From: an uncultured Sphingomonas sp.
GTDB lineage: Bacteria > Pseudomonadota > Alphaproteobacteria > Sphingomonadales > Sphingomonadaceae
Direction of reading: 5' to 3'
Assembly: GCF_936927845.1 (NCBI RefSeq)
Contig: NZ_CAKZHV010000004.1
Span: forward strand, 1-64,000
DNA: 64,000 nucleotides
Shown: positions 58,279 to 64,000 of the stretch, piece after piece
Layout of the letters: the number at the start of each line of letters is the position of its first letter
Numbering within the stretch: position 1 is the stretch's first letter
Notes under the pieces: model-generated
Databases searched by the model: none
Seen by the model: the letters and a program-made list of their open reading frames with translations, nothing else
What the model was told of the DNA's origin: nothing
Position numbers and translations under genes: made by a program

Positions 58279-59476
58279 GGCGCCGGCGCGGCGTCTGTCG
58301 GCGGCCGCACTGCTCGGCTATGCGCTTGCCGCGACCGGCGGGATCATCGGCTACACCCCGCTGCTCACCTTGCTGCTGCCGATCAAGCTCCAGGCATTCG
58401 CGCCGGCCACGCGCTACCCGTTGCTGGTCGCGTGCAGTGTCGCCGGCGCACTGGCGGCGGGGTTCGCCAACATCGGGTTTGGTTGGCTGGGCGATCGCTC
58501 GGTGGCGCGCGGCGGCGGGCGGCGCGGCTGGCTGCTCGCCGGGTTGACCGCGACCGCGGCATCCTTCGCCGCCATCGCGTTCGCCCGCCATGCCGGCTCG
58601 ATCGTCGCGGCGATCGTCGCCTTTCAGATCGCGGTCAACGCACTGCTCGCGCAGGTATCGGCGCTGATCGCCGAAGAAGTGCCCGCCGAGCAGAAGAACA
58701 CCGCCGCCGGATTGCTGACGCTCGGCGCGCCGCTCGCCGCTGCGGCGTCCGCGCTGGTGGTCTCGCTTTCAGCGAGCGAGGGCGCTCGACTGGCGCTCGT
58801 CGCGGCGCTGATGATCGCGTGCGTGGCACCACTGCTGCTCGGCCCGGCGCGCGCGCTCGTGCCGGCAACGGTGCCTGTCGAGGAAGCGGCGCACGCGCGT
58901 CACGCGCTTGCGGTCGCATGGGCAACGCGGTTGCTGGTGCAGGTCGCCAACAGCGGCGTCGGGCTATGCCTGTTTTTTTTCTTCGCGCGCGCGATCGGTG
59001 ATGCTCGCGACGCACCCGCGATCGTCGCGCAACTGCTGCTCGTGGCTACCATCGTTCCGGTTCCGATCGCGCTGCTGCTCGGGCGCTGGTCCGACCGCAT
59101 CGGCCACCGCGAACGCTTTCTCGCGGCCACCGCGTTGCTGGGCGCCGCCGGGCTGCTCGGCATGGTCGGCTTTCGCGACTGGCGCATGGCCGCCGCCAGC
59201 TACATCGCTTTTGCTAGCGGCGTTGCCATTTATCAGGCCCTCAACACCGGGCACGCGATGCTGCTGCTGCCGCGCGGCGCGGGTCCGGGGCGCAATCTGG
59301 GCTTGCTCAACCTTGCCAACACGCTGCCGCAGGTTGTCGCGCCGCTGCTCGCGCTGATCGCGAGCGCGGGCGATTTCTCCGCGGTGCTGCTGCTGTTCGC
59401 CGCGCTGACGCTCGCTGCTGCGTTGCTGCCGGCGCTTCTCAAGACAAGGCGCACGGCGCCGAGCTACCCCGGATGA
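58268..59476 (+). CDS. MFS transporter
   Basis: 402 residues from the ATG inside the previous gene's 3' end. About twelve hydrophobic helices. The loop between helices 2 and 3, GFGWLGDRSVARGGGRRGWLLAG, is the MFS signature, and its second-half copy is LLGRWSDRIGHRERFLAA. The cargo is probably a sugar, given the adjacent LacI-type regulator and TonB receptor. Its 3' end overlaps the convergent regulator gene by 38 bases. Confidence 0.88.
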   Translation: MRAEAPARRLSAAALLGYALAATGGIIGYTPLLTLLLPIKLQAFAPATRYPLLVACSVAGALAAGFANIGFGWLGDRSVARGGGRRGWLLAGLTATAASFAAIAFARHAGSIVAAIVAFQIAVNALLAQVSALIAEEVPAEQKNTAAGLLTLGAPLAAAASALVVSLSASEGARLALVAALMIACVAPLLLGPARALVPATVPVEEAAHARHALAVAWATRLLVQVANSGVGLCLFFFFARAIGDARDAPAIVAQLLLVATIVPVPIALLLGRWSDRIGHRERFLAATALLGAAGLLGMVGFRDWRMAAASYIAFASGVAIYQALNTGHAMLLLPRGAGPGRNLGLLNLANTLPQVVAPLLALIASAGDFSAVLLLFAALTLAAALLPALLKTRRTAPSYPG

Positions 59477-60458
59477 CCAGCTCGTATGGCAGGACGCGGC
59501 ATGGATCACCCGTGACGCCCGCGCCCTGCTGATGGATCACCAGGTCGACCGCCTGCGCGCCCATGGCGTGGTTCGGCTGGCGAATGGTGGTGAGCTGCGG
59601 CCATGCCATGCGCGCGATCTCCGCGTCGTCGAAGCCGACGATCGACACCGCCCGCGGCACCGCGATCTGCCGGCTCATCGCCGCGACCATGACGCCCAGC
59701 GCCATCTCGTCGTTGCTCGCAAACACCGCACTCGGGCGCGCGCCGCGGTCGAACAGCGCTTCGGCCACGTCGAAGCCCGACCGGAAGCGGAAGTCGCCCT
59801 GTACGACGCGCTCGGCAGGCGGCACCAGGCCCGCGGCCGTCATCGCGTCGTGGAAGCCGAGCCAGCGCCGCTCGGACGCGCTGTGCGTCGGGTTGCCGCG
59901 CACGAAAGCGATGTCGCGGTGACCGAGCGCCAGCAGATGCTCGGTCATCACCCGCGCGGCGTCGCGGTCGTCCATCCGGACCTGCGGCGTGCGATCGAGC
60001 TCGGCACCCGGCGCGATCCGGACGACGGGCACGTCGTGCTCTTCGAAGATGTCGAGCAGTTCCGATCGGTCGCAGATCGGGGAGGTCAGGATCGCGCCGC
60101 CCAGCCGCAGCGCGTGCAGGCTGTCGACCAGCCGCTCGCGCCAGTCGGAGCGTTTGAACGTGATCGGCTCGATCACGATGTGCTGTCCAAGGGCGCGTGC
60201 CTGTTCCAACGCCCCGCGCTGGATCGTGGCAGCGTAACCTGATGCGGGATCGTCGAAGAACAAGCCGACCAGGAACGAGCGCGAGCTCGACAGCCCGCGC
60301 GCGAAGGCGTTGGGACGGTAGTTCATTTCCGCGACGATGCGGGTCACGCTTTCGCGAATCTCGGGTCGGACGTGCGCCTCGCCGTTGATGACGCGCGACA
60401 CCGTCTTGGGCGACACGCCCGCGCGCTCGGCAACATCCTTGATCGTGATCGGCTTCAT
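59439..60458 (-). CDS. LacI family transcriptional regulator
   Basis: 339 residues. The N-terminal HTH TIKDVAERAGVSPKTVSRVINGEAHVRPEIRESV is a textbook LacI domain, with the hinge YRPNAFARGLSSSRSFLVGLFF. The periplasmic-binding-type core follows (RMDDRDAARVMTEHLLALGHRDIAFVRG, AVFASNDEMALGVMVAA, ISIVGFDD-like segment). It should bind the two GACATCGATGTC operators upstream and respond to a sugar. It is divergent from the TonB receptor. Confidence 0.93.
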   Translation of the reverse strand: MKPITIKDVAERAGVSPKTVSRVINGEAHVRPEIRESVTRIVAEMNYRPNAFARGLSSSRSFLVGLFFDDPASGYAATIQRGALEQARALGQHIVIEPITFKRSDWRERLVDSLHALRLGGAILTSPICDRSELLDIFEEHDVPVVRIAPGAELDRTPQVRMDDRDAARVMTEHLLALGHRDIAFVRGNPTHSASERRWLGFHDAMTAAGLVPPAERVVQGDFRFRSGFDVAEALFDRGARPSAVFASNDEMALGVMVAAMSRQIAVPRAVSIVGFDDAEIARMAWPQLTTIRQPNHAMGAQAVDLVIHQQGAGVTGDPCRVLPYELVIRGSSAPCALS

Positions 60459-60549
60459 GTCTGGCAGCTCATCGACGCGGCGGCGAACGCCGTTCTTCCC
60501 GGTCCACGAAACGCCGGATCATGCCGCATGCCGTCCGTTCTTCACGCTC

Positions 60550-60567
60550 GTTGACATCGATGTCGGC
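60550..60567. promoter_or_regulatory. LacI-type operator, copy 1
   Basis: GTTGACATCGATGTCGGC, containing the perfect 12-bp palindrome GACATCGATGTC. Identical to 60705-60722 over 18 bases. It lies 92 bases before the regulator's start codon, so it may serve autoregulation and, by looping, help the distal copy. Confidence 0.7.
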
Positions 60568-60704
60568 GAAAGTAGCCGCGTGGTCAAGCGCAACGTTGAA
60601 CGCGCTGTCAAAGCGTCAGCCGCGATCGAGCTAGCTCACGATTAAGCGTTTGATGTGCATTGTTGCCACATCCGGCGACAAAGCAACACCACCATTGGTC
60701 GTAT

Positions 60705-60722
60705 GTTGACATCGATGTCGGC
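60705..60722. promoter_or_regulatory. LacI-type operator, copy 2, overlapping a -35 box
   Basis: The same 18 bases as 60550-60567. TTGACA at 60706-60711 within it is a consensus -35 box for the receptor gene, with a weak -10 candidate near 60726-60733. Regulator binding would block polymerase. The two copies are 155 bases apart. Confidence 0.72.
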
Positions 60723-60805
60723 TTCGATACGACGCGCAACAGTACGTAACGGAAGATTGCGCCCGGAACGGCCGAAGGGACGGCTGCCGGGTTCAAAGGG
60801 GAAGG

Positions 60806-63800
60806 ATGATGAAAGCGATGAAGCTATCGTGCGCACTCGTGCGCTCAACCTCGATGATCGGGCTCGCTGCCGGCTTGATGATGGCCAGCGCCGCGAACGC
60901 GCAGACCGCGACCGATCCGCAGGCCAACCCCGCCGCCCCTGCGGACCCGCAGCAGGGCACGCCGCAGGCCGACACCACCCCCGCCTCGGATATCGGCGCA
61001 CCGACCAGCCCGACCAACGCGGTGCCCGACAGCCAGCCAGGCGATGACATCGTCGTCACCGGCGTCCGCGCCTCGCTGGAGCGTTCGATCGCGATCAAGC
61101 GTGATTCGAACGGCGTCGTCGACGCGATCAGCGCGGAAGACATCGGCAAGTTCGCCAACACCAACCTCGCCGAATCGCTCCAGCGTATCACCGGCGTGTC
61201 GATCGATCGCCGCAACGGCGAGGGCTCGACCGTCACCGTCCGCGGCTTCGGCGCGCAGTACAACCTCGTGACGCTGAACGGCCGCCAGCTCGCCACCTCG
61301 AACATCGTCGCAGTCGGCGGCGACCAGGGCGGCGACGGCGCAGGCGGTTTCGGCCGCTCGTTCGACTTTTCCAATCTCGCCTCGGAAGGCGTGAAGACGC
61401 TGGAAGTCTACAAGACGGGTCGCGCCGCGATTCCGTCGGGCGGTATCGGCGCGACGATCAACGTCGTCAGCCGCCGTCCGCTCGACTCGACCGACGCAGG
61501 CTTCCTCGGCTCAATTGGTGCGAAGGGCAGCTACGATAACAGCTCGTCCGACTGCCTCGACTGCGGCGCGCGCGTGACGCCCGAAGTGTCGGGCACCGCC
61601 GCCTGGTCCGATCCCAACCAGCGGTTCGGCGTGTCGCTGTTCGGCAGCTACCAGAAGCGCAATTTCAGTTTCCCCAGCGTCGCGCCGGATAACTGGAACA
61701 TCCGCACGCTCAACGATTTCCTCAATCCCGCGAACGGCTTCGTCAACAACGCCACCAAGATCAACAACCGCCCGACCGGCAATCCGCTGGTGTCGGTGCC
61801 GAACGACTCGCGCTACCACTTCTCGGAAGCCAGCCGTGAGCGCATCAACGGTCAGGCGATCCTGCAATTCCGTCCAACCGACACGCTGACCTTCACCGCC
61901 GACGGTCTGTATGCGCAGTTGAAGCAGTCGGAGCGTCGCTCGACCCAGTCGAACTGGTTCAACCGTCCGTTCAGCGAGGTGACGTTCGACGACGCGAGCA
62001 ACGGCGTCGCGACGACGACCTTCCTCGCCGAGACGATCAACGGCGTGAAGGACGCCGCGTTCGAGCAGGCGTATCGCGCGCAGAAGAACAAGCTGTACGA
62101 CTTCGGCGGCAACATCGAGTGGAAGCCGACCGACCGCTTCTCATTCGCGATCGACGGCCACATCGGCAAGGCGGACAGCCTGCCCGACAACCCCAATGGC
62201 CAGACCTCGACCACCGTCGCGTTCAACGCGCCGGTCGTCGCCGCGCAATCGCTGACGCTCAGCGACAAAGGTTTCCCGACCCAGTCGATCACGATCAACG
62301 ACGGCGTGGCGAGCGTGACCCCGGCGGGCGTCGCGTTCATCAAAGGCAATGCCAATGGCGTGATCGACGCGGGCGACCTGTCGAGCGCGGTCCAGCGCCA
62401 GTTCGCATCCACGCAGACGCAGCGGATCAAGGAATTGCGTGCCGATGCCGGCTGGGAGCTGAACGACCAGTTCCGCTTCGATGCGGGCGGCGATTATCGC
62501 CAAACCAAGACCCGTCAAACGCAGTTCAACACCAACCAGACGCTGGGCGACTGGGGCAACTCGCTGCCGCCCGACATCCAGCGTCTCGCACCGGGTCAGG
62601 TGTTCCAGTTCTGCAGCGTGTGCAAGTTCGAGAACAACAATCCTGGGGTCACGGGGAACTCGCTCATCGCTTTCCGCACCGAGGATGCGACCAAGCTTTA
62701 TGATACGCTGTTCAACTATTATAGCGGCATCACCAATGACGGTGTGAACCACACCAACAACATCGAGGCGAACAACGACAACCGCGTCCGCGAGAGCATC
62801 TGGGCGGGCTATGTCCAGGGTTCCTGGAGCGGACAGGTCTTCGGCCGGAACGCCAACGTCGTCGCAGGCGTGCGTTACGAGAACACGAAGGTTCGCGCGA
62901 CCTCGTTGCAGGTGGTGCCGCAGGCGATCATCTGGACTTCGGACAACGATTTCCGCATCAGCTATTCGACCGACCAGCAGCCGATCACCGATCGCGGTAG
63001 CTACGACAACTGGCTGCCCGCGGTAGACGCGAAGATCGAGGTGATCGACAACCTCATCGCTCGTGCGTCCTACAGCAAGACGATCGCGCGTGCGCCGTAT
63101 GGCAACCTGTTCGCCTCGACCGGCGTCGGTGCGCCTGGTCGCCCGACCGCGATCGGCGGCGTCGCTACCGGCAGCGCCAACAACACCAACCTGCTGCCGC
63201 TGTCGTCGGACAACATCGACGTCTCGCTCGAATGGTATCCGCGCAAGGACGTATTCCTGTCGGCGGGCTTCTTCGACAAGCGCGTGCACGACTTCATCGG
63301 CAACACGGTGGTCAACCGCAATCTGTTCGGCCTGCGCGATCCGACCTCGGGTGCGGCGGGTACGCGTTCGGGCACCGCGCGCGACCAATTGTCGAACACG
63401 TTCCGCGCCGACATCACCGACGTGAACCTGTTCACCTACACCGCGCTGCTGCAGGCCAACAACGGCAACATTGCAGCCACCAACGCGCAGTTCGCGGCAA
63501 ACTACAATGCCGGCACTCGCTCGCTGAACCAGGGCTTCGTCGACCAGGTGCTGGGTCAGTACGACATCACCGCCAACGCGCAGGATCCGCTGTTCAACTT
63601 CGCGGTCAACACCCCGATCAACAACCGCGACGCGCACATCTACGGCGGTGAGTTTGCCGGTCAGTACTTCCTGGGCGACACCGGTTTCGGCGTCGCGGCG
63701 AGCTACACGCTGGTGCGCGGCAACGTCGGGATCGACGTGGCTGCACCGCCGACGGCAAATACCTTCGCGCTGGTCGGCCTGTCCGACACCGCGAACGGGA

Positions 63801-64000
63801 CGCTGATCTACGACAAGAACGGCGTGTCGATCCGCTTGTCGTACAATTGGCGCGCGAAGTTTCTGGCCGACATCAACCGCGGCGGCAACGATCGCAACCC
63901 GGTGTTCGTGGCGCCTTACGGCCAGCTCGACCTGTCGATGAACTTTGACCTGACGCCGCGCTTCTCGCTCGGCTTCGAGGCGATCAACCTGAACGAAGAA
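60806..64000 (+). CDS. TonB-dependent receptor (truncated by window end)
   Basis: More than 1060 residues are visible; the frame is open to the end of the window. ATG 60806 follows AAGGGGAAGG. A signal peptide (residues 1-33, ending ANAQ) leads to a Pro/Gln-rich linker, then the TonB box DDIVVTGVRASLERSIAIKRDSNGVVDAISAEDIGKF and plug domain LAESLQRITGVSIDRRNGEGSTVTVRGFGAQYNLVTLNGRQL. The beta-barrel follows. This is the Caulobacter/Sphingomonas type that brings oligosaccharides or other nutrients across the outer membrane. Its LacI-type control suggests a sugar substrate. Confidence 0.93.
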   Translation, partial: MMKAMKLSCALVRSTSMIGLAAGLMMASAANAQTATDPQANPAAPADPQQGTPQADTTPASDIGAPTSPTNAVPDSQPGDDIVVTGVRASLERSIAIKRDSNGVVDAISAEDIGKFANTNLAESLQRITGVSIDRRNGEGSTVTVRGFGAQYNLVTLNGRQLATSNIVAVGGDQGGDGAGGFGRSFDFSNLASEGVKTLEVYKTGRAAIPSGGIGATINVVSRRPLDSTDAGFLGSIGAKGSYDNSSSDCLDCGARVTPEVSGTAAWSDPNQRFGVSLFGSYQKRNFSFPSVAPDNWNIRTLNDFLNPANGFVNNATKINNRPTGNPLVSVPNDSRYHFSEASRERINGQAILQFRPTDTLTFTADGLYAQLKQSERRSTQSNWFNRPFSEVTFDDASNGVATTTFLAETINGVKDAAFEQAYRAQKNKLYDFGGNIEWKPTDRFSFAIDGHIGKADSLPDNPNGQTSTTVAFNAPVVAAQSLTLSDKGFPTQSITINDGVASVTPAGVAFIKGNANGVIDAGDLSSAVQRQFASTQTQRIKELRADAGWELNDQFRFDAGGDYRQTKTRQTQFNTNQTLGDWGNSLPPDIQRLAPGQVFQFCSVCKFENNNPGVTGNSLIAFRTEDATKLYDTLFNYYSGITNDGVNHTNNIEANNDNRVRESIWAGYVQGSWSGQVFGRNANVVAGVRYENTKVRATSLQVVPQAIIWTSDNDFRISYSTDQQPITDRGSYDNWLPAVDAKIEVIDNLIARASYSKTIARAPYGNLFASTGVGAPGRPTAIGGVATGSANNTNLLPLSSDNIDVSLEWYPRKDVFLSAGFFDKRVHDFIGNTVVNRNLFGLRDPTSGAAGTRSGTARDQLSNTFRADITDVNLFTYTALLQANNGNIAATNAQFAANYNAGTRSLNQGFVDQVLGQYDITANAQDPLFNFAVNTPINNRDAHIYGGEFAGQYFLGDTGFGVAASYTLVRGNVGIDVAAPPTANTFALVGLSDTANGTLIYDKNGVSIRLSYNWRAKFLADINRGGNDRNPVFVAPYGQLDLSMNFDLTPRFSLGFEAINLNEE

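Noticed and set aside
62141..63637. 498-codon minus-strand frame opposite the TonB-dependent receptor
   Set aside because: The receptor frame is continuous and carries plug and barrel motifs; the opposite frame is a codon-bias artefact.

Overview
The window reads as chromosomal DNA of a GC-rich alphaproteobacterium, most probably a sphingomonad (Sphingomonas or a close relative). Supporting this are a Caulobacter/Sphingomonas-type TonB-dependent receptor, a Ku-LigD end-joining pair, a DUF6456 protein, a GH3 glucosidase and a DUF2312 (GapR-type) protein. A P2-like (Peduovirus-type) prophage of about 35.1 kb, apparently complete, sits in a tRNA-Val(UAC) gene.

Left flank (1-10830). The C-terminal end of an IS481-type transposase is followed by an exported Dps-like ferritin, a PhzF-family protein, a CDF metal transporter overlapping pdxH, the divergent ku-ligD operon, an S9-family peptidase, a dapF-type epimerase and a DUF6456 protein.

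Prophage (10831-45959). It is bounded by a perfect 47-bp direct repeat, which is the 3' part of the tRNA gene from the anticodon stem to the encoded CCA. Inside the left end is about 770 bp without genes. It holds a tRNA-like repeat, a dense cluster of GGTAAC/GGTAAT boxes, GGTGCACC palindromes and a probable cos site that resembles the P2 cohesive end. Next come a D12-class adenine methylase, portal and terminase genes on the minus strand, then O-N-M-L-X, lysis genes (holin, lysozyme, Rz/Rz1), R-S, then J-I-fibre genes (one with an SGNH esterase domain), then V-W-FI-FII-E/E'-T-U-D on the plus strand. A 23-bp dyad, CTTGT-N13-ACAAG, occurs only before the P/O, J and V blocks. It is the natural candidate for the target of the Ogr/Delta-type activator at 37111. 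The J-I-fibre block precedes V-W, the reverse of P2. Two cargo genes on the minus strand follow D. The switch region (S24 repressor against two small HTH genes and Ogr) carries perfect 20-bp operators. The replication module is a primase-helicase, not a P2 gpA rolling-circle protein. It is followed by a tightly overlapping gene string that includes a GapR homologue, a PAPS-reductase-like protein and an HNH/MT-A70 fusion, then excisionase, integrase and a last cargo gene beside attR.

Right flank (45989-64000). After the tRNA come a small acidic protein, a GGDEF-EAL protein, an L,D-transpeptidase lipoprotein, a secreted GH3 beta-glucosidase, a ThDP-dependent enzyme, an aldo/keto reductase overlapping pncA, and a large exported protein of unknown function overlapping an MFS transporter. 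A LacI-type regulator is divergent from a TonB-dependent receptor that runs off the window. Their intergenic region carries two identical 18-bp palindromic operators, one covering a TTGACA -35 box, which points to a carbohydrate-uptake regulon.
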